Assembly: GCF_005938675.2 (NCBI RefSeq) | Contig: NZ_VCCH02000043.1 | Span: 1-64,000 of the forward strand | Reading direction: 5' to 3' | Length of the DNA stretch: 64,000 nucleotides | From: Mycobacterium sp. KBS0706 | GTDB taxonomy: Bacteria; Pseudomonadota; Alphaproteobacteria; DSM-16000; Inquilinaceae | In this document: piece after piece, positions 17,335 to 24,908 of the stretch | How the letters are laid out: every line of letters starts with the position of its first letter | Position numbering within the stretch: the first letter of the stretch is position 1 | Notes under the pieces: generated by a model | The model's database searches: none | Told to the model about the DNA's origin: nothing | Seen by the model: only the letters and a program-made list of their open reading frames with translations | Program-made: the position numbers and the translations under genes

Positions 17335-17557
17335 CTATGACATAGTCATGCTTCACCTTGACCGTGCTGATGCGGTGCCGGGCAAGGCGAACCTGCTTGA
17401 GTCGCTGCTGGGCGGCTCCGTCGAGGTTGCGGTTCGTCGCGAGCTGCTTGGCGCGTCCGCGTCCGGCGCGCATATGCGTTGCCGTGCGAAGCGCACGCCG
17501 GATGGCGCGATGTGCGAGGCCCATCCCGCTCCGGGAAATTTTGAAGTCTCTCAATAG
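17228..17557 (+). CDS. Small conserved-looking protein, fourth gene of the ATP-grasp operon
   Basis: Up to 109 residues, overlapping the 3' end of the ATP-grasp gene by 107 nt in another frame. In-frame GTG starts lie at 17228, 17243, 17258 and 17261; the one at 17243 has AAGGA two nt upstream, and the one at 17228 sits in a GTGA like the two earlier junctions. The sequence looks genuine: AVENLTEIHGRVISRRPHP, DYDIVMLHLDRADAVPGKA, AVRRELLG, CRAKRTPDGAMCEAHPAPG. No known domain is recognised. It has no signal peptide or membrane segment and ends with a His/Pro/Gly-rich loop. Its position suggests an accessory factor or substrate of the ligase. Confidence 0.6.
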   Translation: MRARKVRGSTVVQAVENLTEIHGRVISRRPHPRLGDYDIVMLHLDRADAVPGKANLLESLLGGSVEVAVRRELLGASASGAHMRCRAKRTPDGAMCEAHPAPGNFEVSQ

Positions 17558-17785
17558 CCACTACTTGGTCTCGATGAAGCGTGAGATCTGCTAGTCGGGT
17601 AGAGCGCAGATAAATGAGCTGTGCCATCATTCGAATAATTTCATCGAGGGAGGCCGTATTGAAATTAATGCCTCCTCACATACTGTGACGCCTGTTTCTC
17701 TGATCATGTATTGAATTATCTTCTTCGATCTTCTGCGGGATGAAGCGGATAGCTCGATATACTCCCTGAGCGAGGCCCGGTTTCG

Positions 17786-18029
17786 ATGCCAGCTCGGCCG
17801 AAGCGGATGTTCGCTCTGGACGAGCTCAAGGGGCATCCAAGCGTCAGCGGAGGGGACGAGCCGGACTCCGCACGATAGGCCGTCCGGCTGCAGGAGCGCG
17901 ACATCGACACGCTGCTCGACACCGCGAGCACCGAGAAGGCCATGGTCCGCCTCTGCCGCTCCCTCGCCATCGACTCCGACATCCGCCTCGAGAACGGCCC
18001 CGCCGCCCTGCTCGACAGCAGCCGAGCGC
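17786..18029 (+). pseudogene. Gene remnant interrupted by a stop codon
   Basis: Reading from the ATG at 17786 gives MPARPKRMFALDELKG and continues to a TAG at 17876-17878. The same frame resumes with AVRLQERDIDTLLDTAS and LCRSLAIDSDIRLENGPAA to about 18029, with coding-like GC-rich third positions. The remnant is about 80 codons with one in-frame stop. The family is not recognised; a decayed regulator or transposon-borne gene is possible. Confidence 0.3.
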
Positions 18030-18039
18030 CGTCGCCGTT

Positions 18040-18068
18040 GGAGCCAGATGATTTTGGATCAGGTCACG
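18040..18068 (+). repeat. Dispersed 29-bp repeat, copy 2
   Basis: The counterpart of 12649-12677 (22 of 29 identical, core GATGATTT), in the same orientation. It sits at the downstream border of the gene-poor stretch after the ATP-grasp operon. Confidence 0.45.
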
Positions 18069-18130
18069 GGGATCGCAGCGGGCGTCGCCTCTCCCGTTTG
18101 CGAGACCTTTTCAAAACCTCCATTCCCTCA

Positions 18131-18219
18131 CCGTCATTGCGAGCGCAGCGAAGCAATCCAGGGGCCGCTCGCCGTGACCCCTGGATTGCTTCGTCGGCTT
18201 CGCCTCCTCGCAATGACGG
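18131..18219. repeat. REP-like palindromic element
   Basis: An 89-bp element with perfect 13-bp ends, CCGTCATTGCGAG and CTCGCAATGACGG, and further pairing inside (GCGAAGCAATCCAGGGG against CCCCTGGATTGCTTCG). The central loop is about CCGCTCGCCGTGA. The CATTGCGAG...CTCGCAATG family is common between genes in alphaproteobacteria. It lies just past the stop of the minus-strand oxidoreductase (18264) and is followed on the plus strand by TTTTT, so it could also end transcription from the left. Confidence 0.85.
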
Positions 18220-18263
18220 TTTTTCGTAGGCGAAGGAAGTGTCTGATCACAAGCTCGCCAGCA

Positions 18264-19262
18264 TTACCCCTCGATCTGCCGCCGCAGCGTCTCCAGATGG
18301 CGCATGGCGGTGACGCCGTCGCGGATGGTGGGGGCGTCGGCCGCCTCGCCGCGGAAGGCCTTCAGCGTCACCTCCAGCAAAGCGTGGTAGCCCTTCACGT
18401 CCTCGTTGGCGGCGGCGGTGAAGTTGGGCGACCAGGTCAGGGCGTCCTGGGTGTCGGACAGGGTGGCGCCGAGGTCCTGGGTCTTGAAGGCCGGGTCGCG
18501 GTAGTAGGTCACGTCGATGACGTTGCGCACCTCCAGCCGGCGGTGGTCGCCCATGACCTGGACGAACTCCATCGGCGTGCCGCGCGACTGCACCGTACCC
18601 ATGACGATGGTGCCGATGGCGCCGCTGTCGAAGCCCAGCGCGATGTGCATCAGCAGGCGGCCGGGTCCGTTCTCGACCTTGCGGGCAGAAATCTCGCGGA
18701 TCGGCGAGGCCGCCAGGAAGGCCGGCAGGTCCATGTAGTGGACGCAGTGATGCAGGAAGAAGCCGGAATAGTCGACCGCGCCGCGGAAATAGGTCGGCGC
18801 CGTCATGTAGGAGCCGTAGAAGCCCAGCACCGGGCCGAACTCGCCGCCGCGGACGATGTTGCCGGCGATGCGGTTGCCGATCGACCAGCGCTTCATGAAG
18901 CCGAGCACCAGCGGCTTGCCGGCACGCTCGGACGCCGCCAGCAGCTCCTCGGCCTTGGCGGCGGTGCCGCCGGGCGGCTTCTCCATGAACACCGGTAGCC
19001 CCTTGGCCAGCGCGGCGAGGCCGATGGCGTGGTGCGCCGCCGGGCCGACCGCCATGCCGACCGCGTCCAGCCCGGGATGGGCCAGCAGGTCGCGGTGGTC
19101 GGCATAGGTGGCGCGGACGCCGAACTGGCGGGCGGCGCGGGCCAGGTTGGCGCCGTCGACATCGCACAGCGCCGCCAGCTCGACGTCGTGGCGCGTCAGC
19201 TGCGGCAGCAGCATCTGGGTGGCATGGGTGCCGCAGCCGATCCAGCCGATCTTCAGCGTCAT
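18264..19262 (-). CDS. Gfo/Idh/MocA-family oxidoreductase
   Basis: A 332-residue NAD(P)-dependent sugar or inositol dehydrogenase-type protein. It has the N-terminal Rossmann motif IGWIGCGTHATQ, acidic strand end LCDVD, the family signature EKP at residues 94-96 and a histidine-rich active-site region (FLHHCVHYMDLP). Such enzymes oxidise or epimerise sugar hydroxyls. Its start overlaps the stop of the upstream isomerase by 4 nt (ATGA), so it is the last gene of the minus-strand sugar-uptake operon. Substrate unknown. Confidence 0.9.
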   Translation of the reverse strand: MTLKIGWIGCGTHATQMLLPQLTRHDVELAALCDVDGANLARAARQFGVRATYADHRDLLAHPGLDAVGMAVGPAAHHAIGLAALAKGLPVFMEKPPGGTAAKAEELLAASERAGKPLVLGFMKRWSIGNRIAGNIVRGGEFGPVLGFYGSYMTAPTYFRGAVDYSGFFLHHCVHYMDLPAFLAASPIREISARKVENGPGRLLMHIALGFDSGAIGTIVMGTVQSRGTPMEFVQVMGDHRRLEVRNVIDVTYYRDPAFKTQDLGATLSDTQDALTWSPNFTAAANEDVKGYHALLEVTLKAFRGEAADAPTIRDGVTAMRHLETLRRQIEG

Positions 19263-20176
19263 CGCCGGTGTCCTCCCATCGCCAGCGCGCCGCGCAGCAG
19301 GGCCAGGCTCTGCGTCAGCTTCTCCGTCTCGTCCTCATGCGGCGGCCGCCACTGCGCGATCGGCACGCCGAAGCGGTCGTCGTCGCGGCGGAACGGCTCG
19401 ACCGAGATCGGCCCGTCATAGCCGACATCGGCCAGCGCCCGCGCCACCGCCACCCAGTCGGTGGCGCCGGTGCCGACGAAGCCGCGATGGTTCTCATTGG
19501 CCTGGAAATGCACGAAGCGGTCGCCGGCCTGGCGGATCGCCTCGGCGATGTCGGCCTCCTCCATATGCATGTGGAAGGTGTCGAGCATCAGCCGCACCTC
19601 CGGCCGGCCGACCCGGTCGATCAGTTCCAGCCCCTGGCGGGTGGTGCACAGGATGTCGGTCTCGAACCGGTTCAGCGGCTCCACCGCCAGCGTCACCCCA
19701 TGGTCGCGGGTGGCGTCAGCGGCCCGGCGCAGCCCGTCGACGCACCAATCCTGCCGGCGCAGGCGCAGATCCTCCGGCACCGGCGCCGGCGGCCGCCCGG
19801 CGAAGACCAGCGGGTTGCCGTAGAGCGGGCCGCCGATGATGCGGGCGCCCAACGCCTCGGCGCAGCCGGCGGCATAGCGCAGATAGTCGACGCCGGCCTC
19901 GCGCGCGGCGGCCTCGTCGCCGGTCAGGTTGCGCTGCAGGTTGACCCGGGCGGCCAGCACGACGGACAGGCCGGCGCCTTCGATCGCCCGGCGGGTCTCG
20001 GCGAGGTCCAATTCGCCCGGCTCCGGCACCAGCAGCTCGATGAAGTCGTAGCCCATCGCACGGATCCGCTCGAACCAGCCGAAATGCTCGGCGGTAAAGG
20101 GGCGCGCGACTTGCATGGAGATCAGGCCGATCGGGTTCGGCATGGAGGGGGTCACTTTCGGTCGAGGGTCGGTCAT
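19259..20176 (-). CDS. Sugar phosphate isomerase/epimerase-like TIM-barrel protein
   Basis: A 305-residue xylose-isomerase-like TIM barrel. Metal-binding candidates are the glutamate in TLAVEPLNRFETD, the aspartate and histidine in RLMLDTFHMHMEEAD and the glutamate in GPISVEPF. The start at 20176 overlaps the permease stop by 4 nt (ATGA) and its own stop overlaps the next gene by 4 nt. Relatives isomerise or epimerise ketoses or act as inositol catabolic enzymes. Co-transcription with a CUT1 importer and a Gfo/Idh/MocA enzyme supports a sugar-oxidation/epimerisation pathway. Confidence 0.88.
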   Translation of the reverse strand: MTDPRPKVTPSMPNPIGLISMQVARPFTAEHFGWFERIRAMGYDFIELLVPEPGELDLAETRRAIEGAGLSVVLAARVNLQRNLTGDEAAAREAGVDYLRYAAGCAEALGARIIGGPLYGNPLVFAGRPPAPVPEDLRLRRQDWCVDGLRRAADATRDHGVTLAVEPLNRFETDILCTTRQGLELIDRVGRPEVRLMLDTFHMHMEEADIAEAIRQAGDRFVHFQANENHRGFVGTGATDWVAVARALADVGYDGPISVEPFRRDDDRFGVPIAQWRPPHEDETEKLTQSLALLRGALAMGGHRR

Positions 20177-21009
20177 CCCTTCACGGCGCCTTGGGTCAGG
20201 CCGCCGATCAGGCGTTTCTGGACGAGCAGGAACAGGATGGTGGCGGGCAGGGCGCCGACCACGCCGCCGGCGGTCAAGAGGCCCCATTCGATCTGGTATT
20301 CGCCGATCAGGGTCTGGATCGCGACGGTCATGGTGCGGACGGTGCGGCCGCCCAGCGTCAGGGCGTAGAGGTATTCGTTCCAGGCGGTGATGAAGATGTA
20401 GATCCCGGTCGCCACCAGCCCGGGGACGCACAGCGGCAGGATCACCCGCCACAGCGCGCCGAGCCGCGAGCAGCCATCGGTCATCGCCGCCTCGTCGAGG
20501 CTCTTCGGGATGGCGTCGATGTAGCTCGTCATCATCCAGATGGCGAAGGGGATGGCGACGGTGGCGTTGGCGATGATCAGCGCGACATGGGTGTCGATCA
20601 GGCCCAGCCGCCGCATCAGCACGAACAGCGGCAGGATCAGCAGCACGACCGGGAACATGTTGATGACCAGGAACTGGACCATCAGCAGCCGACGCCCGGC
20701 GAAGCGGAAGCGCGAGAAGGCATAGGCGGCGGTGACGCTCAGCGTCAGCCCGACTGCGACCGTGCCCAACGCCACGATCAGGCTGTGGCCCATGTTCAGC
20801 AGGAAGCTGGTGCGGCCGAACAGCCGCTCATAGCTGGCGCTGGTCCAGGCCGACGGGTCGACGGCGACGCCGCGGCCGACGATGTCGTCCGGCGGCGTCA
20901 GCGAGGTCAGCGCCATCCACAGATAGGGGCCCAGCGCGAAGCCCGCGATCAGCAGCATCGGCAGGTGGATCAGGCCGATGCGCTGCCAGGGAGAGCTGCG
21001 GGTGACCAT
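20173..21009 (-). CDS. CUT1 sugar ABC transporter permease, MalG type
   Basis: A 278-residue permease with six expected membrane segments, beginning [19 protein letters not shown]. The EAA loop is visible at [20 protein letters not shown]. The protein ends with [13 protein letters not shown], the usual C-terminal signature of MalG-type permeases. The start shares one base with the MalF-type stop (TGATG). No ATPase gene is in this operon, so a shared MsmX/UgpC-like ATPase elsewhere is implied. Confidence 0.93.
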   Translation of the reverse strand: MVTRSSPWQRIGLIHLPMLLIAGFALGPYLWMALTSLTPPDDIVGRGVAVDPSAWTSASYERLFGRTSFLLNMGHSLIVALGTVAVGLTLSVTAAYAFSRFRFAGRRLLMVQFLVINMFPVVLLILPLFVLMRRLGLIDTHVALIIANATVAIPFAIWMMTSYIDAIPKSLDEAAMTDGCSRLGALWRVILPLCVPGLVATGIYIFITAWNEYLYALTLGGRTVRTMTVAIQTLIGEYQIEWGLLTAGGVVGALPATILFLLVQKRLIGGLTQGAVKG

Positions 21010-21926
21010 CAGTCCATCGCCCTCGTGGTGCGCCGTAGATAGACCAGGACGAAGCCGGCCAGCAGCAGGGTGAAGATCACCGCCAGGGCCGAGCCGTAGC
21101 CGAAGTCGAGATTGGTCCTGGCCTTGATGAAGGCGTAGAGCGGCAGGGTGTGGGTGGCGTAGCCCGGGCCGCCGCCGGTCATGACGAAGATGACGTCGAT
21201 CGAGTTGGCGACCCAGATCAGCCGCAGCAGCGCCGCGGTCGCGATCACCCCGGCGATCGAGGGCAGGGTGATCCGCCAGAACTGCTGCCAGGGCGTGGCG
21301 CCGTCGATCGCTGCCGCCTCGTACAGGTCGCGCGGCACCGCCTGCAGCCCGGCCAGGATCATCACCGCGAAGAACGGGAAGCCCTGCCAGGTCAGGGTCA
21401 GGATGATGGCGTAGAGCGAGGTGCCGGGATCGGCCAGCCAAGGGAAGGCGCCCTGCAGCATGCCGAGGCGCACCAGCACGTCGTTCAGCACCCCGGCGTT
21501 CGGGTCGTAGATCCAGCGCCACATCAGGGCGATGACGACGCTGGGCAGCGCCCAGGGGATGATGACCACGGCCCGCGCCAGCGGCCGCCACCAGAAGCGC
21601 TGGTTCAGCAGCAGCGCGGTGACGAGGCCGAGCAGCAGCTGGGCCGGGACCGTGATCCCGACCCAGAGCGCGGTGTGCTGCAGCGAGGTCCAGAACACCG
21701 GGTCAGCCAGCGCCTTGGCGAAGTTGCCGAGCCCGGCGAAGGGCATCTGGTTCGGCCGGAACAGCACGAAGTCGTGCAGGCTCAGGACCAGCGCCTGCAG
21801 CATCGGCAGGAACACGATCAGCAGCGTGACCAGCACCGCCGGGCTCAGCAGCACATAGGGCAGGATCCGGGTCCGCGCCTTGCCGCGGACCGGGGCCCTC
21901 CGTGCCGTCGCTAGGGTCATCGACAT
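21009..21926 (-). CDS. CUT1 sugar ABC transporter permease, MalF type
   Basis: A 305-residue permease starting MSMTLATARRAPVRGKARTR with a first helix around VLLSPAVLVTLLIVFLP. The EAA loop reads DLYEAAAIDGATPWQQFWRI, a textbook MalF/UgpA motif. It pairs with the MalG-type permease whose gene overlaps its stop. It starts 17 nt after the stop of the binding-protein gene. Confidence 0.93.
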   Translation of the reverse strand: MSMTLATARRAPVRGKARTRILPYVLLSPAVLVTLLIVFLPMLQALVLSLHDFVLFRPNQMPFAGLGNFAKALADPVFWTSLQHTALWVGITVPAQLLLGLVTALLLNQRFWWRPLARAVVIIPWALPSVVIALMWRWIYDPNAGVLNDVLVRLGMLQGAFPWLADPGTSLYAIILTLTWQGFPFFAVMILAGLQAVPRDLYEAAAIDGATPWQQFWRITLPSIAGVIATAALLRLIWVANSIDVIFVMTGGGPGYATHTLPLYAFIKARTNLDFGYGSALAVIFTLLLAGFVLVYLRRTTRAMD

Positions 21927-21942
21927 AAGCCTCGTCCTCGCC

Positions 21943-23157
21943 TTACGGGGCGTAGAGCTGCTCGATCTCCTGCATCATCTGCTCCGGCGTGATCTCGCCG
22001 GTCAGGGCCCGCTGCATCGCCGCCGGCCACACCGTGTTGACGAAATCCGCGGTCTGCGAGACGGCCGGCAGGCTGTGGGCGAAGGGCAGGGACTGCACCG
22101 TGGCGTCGACGAAGCGCTTCTCGTGCAGCGTCCAGCTGGCCGCGCCGCTCTTGGTCACGGGCAGCTGGCCGGTCGCCTTGTTGAACTCGACATTGGCGTC
22201 GCCGCTGGCCAGGAAGGCGATCCATTTCCAGGCCGCGTCCTTGTCCTCGGCCGAGGACAGCACGGCCAGGGATTCGTCGCCATAGGAGGTCCAGCGGCCG
22301 CCATTGCATTCCGGCACCGGCACGGCGGAGACCTTGTCGCCCAGCGCCTTCACCATGCCGGCGGAGGAGCCGATATGGTGGATCGTCATCGCCGTGCGGC
22401 CCTGCTGGAAGGCGGCGATGATCTCCTGGAACCCGTCATTCGGGGCCGAGGGCGGGAACAGCTTCTGGTTGCGGAAGAGATCGACCAGCCAGGTGTTGGC
22501 GGCGACCACCGGCTGGCTGGTCAGCCCGCCCTTCTCGAATTTGGCGCCAGCCGACAGGACGAACGGCCCCCAATGGTCATAGCCGCCCTTGCCGCCGCGG
22601 AAGCCGAAGCCCCAGATGTCCGGCTGGCCGTCGCCATTGGTGTCGCGGGTCAGCGCCTTGGCCGCTTTGGCGAAGTCGTCGCAGGTCTTCGGCGGCTGCA
22701 GCCCGGCCTCGGCGAACAGGTCGGCGCGGTAGTAGAGGTAGGAGACGACGTACTGGACCGGCAGGTAGTACTGCTTGCCGTCCGGCCCGCCATTGATCTT
22801 CAGCAGGTCGTCCTGCAGGTCGGCCTTGCCGTCCCAGCCGGCGACCCGGTCGTCGATCGGCTCCAGCGCCCCCATCTCCACCAGCCGCGGCTGGGCGAAC
22901 AGCTTCACCATCGCCGCATCCGGCGCGTTGCCGCCGGCGATCGCGGTGTAGAGGTTGTCGTAATAGCTGTTCCAGGGGATGTTCTCGGCCTCGACCTTGA
23001 TCCCCGGATTGGCCGCCTCGAACTTGGCGACCAGATCGGCCACCGGATTGTCCGGATTGTCGAAATGGTACCAGAAGCGGACTGTGCTCTCGGCCTGCGC
23101 CGACCCGGCGGCCAGCGCCAGCAGCGCGGCGAGCGCCGCGCCCTGCATCTTCCTCAT
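21943..23157 (-). CDS. CUT1 extracellular sugar-binding protein, family 1
   Basis: A 404-residue periplasmic binding protein with a Sec signal peptide (MRKMQGAALAALLALAAGS, cleaved near AQAES). It has family-1 hallmarks: FWYHFDNPDNPV, FEAANPGIKVE and TAIAGGNAPDAAMV. The start at 23157 has GGAGGAGG upstream. It delivers a sugar or sugar derivative to the MalF/MalG-type pair encoded directly downstream. It is second in the operon, after the alpha/beta hydrolase. Confidence 0.92.
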   Translation of the reverse strand: MRKMQGAALAALLALAAGSAQAESTVRFWYHFDNPDNPVADLVAKFEAANPGIKVEAENIPWNSYYDNLYTAIAGGNAPDAAMVKLFAQPRLVEMGALEPIDDRVAGWDGKADLQDDLLKINGGPDGKQYYLPVQYVVSYLYYRADLFAEAGLQPPKTCDDFAKAAKALTRDTNGDGQPDIWGFGFRGGKGGYDHWGPFVLSAGAKFEKGGLTSQPVVAANTWLVDLFRNQKLFPPSAPNDGFQEIIAAFQQGRTAMTIHHIGSSAGMVKALGDKVSAVPVPECNGGRWTSYGDESLAVLSSAEDKDAAWKWIAFLASGDANVEFNKATGQLPVTKSGAASWTLHEKRFVDATVQSLPFAHSLPAVSQTADFVNTVWPAAMQRALTGEITPEQMMQEIEQLYAP

Positions 23158-23174
23158 GACGTATCCTCCTCCGT

Positions 23175-24137
23175 TTATGCGTTTTCGTTGAAGCGCCGGG
23201 CCCAGGCCCCGGCTTCGGCGAAGGCCGTTCGGGCCTCCGCCAGCGCGCTCGTCATCTGCATGAAGCCGTGGATGACGCCGCGATGGGCCCGCACCGGATC
23301 GGACCGGCTGAGCGCCTGCAGCCGCGCCCCGAGCATCAGCGTGTCGCCGAGCAGCGGGTCCAGCCCGGCGGCGTTGAGATAGAGGGGCGGCAGCGCCCGC
23401 AGCGCGGCGTCCGGGGCGGTGAGGGGAGAGACCGCCGGCTCTCCCCATGTGGCGGGATCGGGCGCGTACCAGTCCCGGTACCGTATCATCTTCGCGGTGG
23501 TCAGCCCGTAGCCGCCGGGGCCGAAGCGCCGGTGGGAGTCGGTGTCGTGGTCAACGGCATAGACGCCGTAGAACAGCAGCCCGAACTCCGGCAGCCGCCG
23601 GCCGGATTCCTGCTCGCGCAGCATCAGCGCCAGCGCCAGGTTGGCGCCGGCGGAATCGCCCGAGATGCCAGCCGGACCTGTGAGTCTATGCTCCGCCAGC
23701 ACCTCCGGCAGCGCCCGCCAGGCCGCCACGGAATCGTCCAGCCCGGCGGGGTAGGGATGCTCCGGCGCCAGGCGGTAATCGACGCCGATCACGGCCATGC
23801 CCGTCGCCTCGGCCAGGCAGCGCATCGCCCGGTCATGGGTGTCGAGGCTGCAGAAGGCCCAGCCGCCGCCATGGATATAGAGGATCGCGCCGCGCGCCGA
23901 TGGTGGCCGGAACAGCCGGGCAGGGCGGGGGCCTGCGCCGCCCGGCAACGTCAGCGTCGCCGTCTCCATCGGCGGCAGGTCCCGGTTCCAGCGCCGGTTG
24001 CCCGCTTCCGCCTGGGCCCGGCCTTCGGCGGCCGGCAGAGTCATCGGGTCCGGCAGGTGCCCGTCCTCAGCTGCGAGGCGCGCCATGATCGCCGCCATCT
24101 CGGGGTTCGGGGCGTCGTTCGGGTCGAAACCGCTCAT
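23175..24137 (-). CDS. Alpha/beta hydrolase, HSL/acetyl-esterase family
   Basis: A 320-residue esterase of the hormone-sensitive-lipase family: oxyanion motif ILYIHGGGWAF, nucleophile elbow GISGDSAGANLAL, acid in LDPLLGD and the late histidine in HGFMQM. There is no signal peptide. It could remove acyl groups from an imported sugar ester. Its start overlaps the GntR stop by 4 nt (ATGA), and the binding-protein gene follows 17 nt after its own stop, so it is the second gene of the operon. Confidence 0.9.
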   Translation of the reverse strand: MSGFDPNDAPNPEMAAIMARLAAEDGHLPDPMTLPAAEGRAQAEAGNRRWNRDLPPMETATLTLPGGAGPRPARLFRPPSARGAILYIHGGGWAFCSLDTHDRAMRCLAEATGMAVIGVDYRLAPEHPYPAGLDDSVAAWRALPEVLAEHRLTGPAGISGDSAGANLALALMLREQESGRRLPEFGLLFYGVYAVDHDTDSHRRFGPGGYGLTTAKMIRYRDWYAPDPATWGEPAVSPLTAPDAALRALPPLYLNAAGLDPLLGDTLMLGARLQALSRSDPVRAHRGVIHGFMQMTSALAEARTAFAEAGAWARRFNENA

Positions 24138-24817
24138 GCCTTGGGTCCCTCGGGTGCGGCGCCGAAGATCGACGGGCCAACATCGACGATGGTCTCGATG
24201 TGATGGCCGATGGCGGCAACGGCCGCGGCCTCGTCCCGCGCCGCCAGCGCCTCGACGATGGTCCAGTGCCGCTTGGCCGTGGCCGTCAGGTCGCGCCGCT
24301 CGCCGCTGCGGGTGATCTTGAAGCGGTGGTTGTGCAGGATGCAGCGGTGCAGCAGCGGCTCCACCGCCGGCAGGCCGGCGGCCCGGAACAATCGCCGGTG
24401 GAAGGCGCGGTCCAGCTCGGTCTGGCCGTATTCGTCGCCGGCCAGCGCCTTCGCCTCCATGCCCTCGATCAGGGCGGTGAGGTCCGGCAGCAAGGTGGGG
24501 TCGGGATGGCGCAGGGCGCGGGCGATGCCGCGGGTCTCGATGCCGTGGCGCAGCCGGAACATCTCGACCGCCTCGTCCTCGGTGCAGTCGGCGACCCGCG
24601 TTCCCCGGTGCGGCAGGCGATGCACCAGCCCTTCCTCCTGCAGCGCCAGCAGCGCCTCGCGCACCGTGCCCTGGCTGCACTGGAAGCGCTGCGCCAGCTC
24701 GAGCTCCAGCAGGGCGATCCCGGGCGCGACCTCACCCAGCATGATCATGCGCTTGAGGCCGTCGAAGACCTCCGCGCTCTTGCCGGGCCGCATGCCGTCC
24801 TGCGCGATGGCGAGCAT
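24134..24817 (-). CDS. GntR-family regulator, FCD type
   Basis: A 227-residue regulator with an N-terminal winged helix (LAQRFQCSQGTVREALLALQ) and an all-helical FCD effector domain with metal-type histidines (RAFHRRLF, IGHHIETI). It leads the minus-strand operon and is coupled to the esterase gene by a 4-nt overlap, so it probably autoregulates the whole operon through the palindrome at 24833-24866, about 16 bp upstream of its start. FCD regulators usually respond to sugar acids or carboxylates. Confidence 0.9.
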   Translation of the reverse strand: MLAIAQDGMRPGKSAEVFDGLKRMIMLGEVAPGIALLELELAQRFQCSQGTVREALLALQEEGLVHRLPHRGTRVADCTEDEAVEMFRLRHGIETRGIARALRHPDPTLLPDLTALIEGMEAKALAGDEYGQTELDRAFHRRLFRAAGLPAVEPLLHRCILHNHRFKITRSGERRDLTATAKRHWTIVEALAARDEAAAVAAIGHHIETIVDVGPSIFGAAPEGPKA

Positions 24818-24832
24818 CTCCGTCCCTGACTC

Positions 24833-24866
24833 GAATTATCGATATTGATAACGATATCGATAATTC
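24833..24866. promoter_or_regulatory. Palindromic operator with perfect 13-bp arms
   Basis: GAATTATCGATAT (24833-24845), an 8-bp spacer (TGATAACG), then ATATCGATAATTC (24854-24866). Each arm contains TATCGATA, itself a palindrome, so this may be two adjacent dimer sites. It is strikingly AT-rich within GC-rich DNA and lies just upstream of the GntR gene. The GntR protein is the most likely binder; the IclR gene ends on its other side at 24909. Confidence 0.75.
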
Positions 24867-24908
24867 GGCAATGCGCAAGCCTGTATCACGCCGCCGCGCC
24901 GGCCGCCC

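Larger units (their letters stand above)
17558..18263. other. Gene-poor stretch with remnants and repeats
   Basis: 706 bp between the ATP-grasp operon and the convergent oxidoreductase gene. It contains an AT-richer section (17560-17760), an interrupted open frame (17786-18029), copy 2 of the 29-bp repeat (18040-18068) and an 89-bp palindromic element (18131-18219). No intact gene is supportable. Together with 12637-13625 it gives the four-gene operon the look of an inserted island. Confidence 0.6.
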
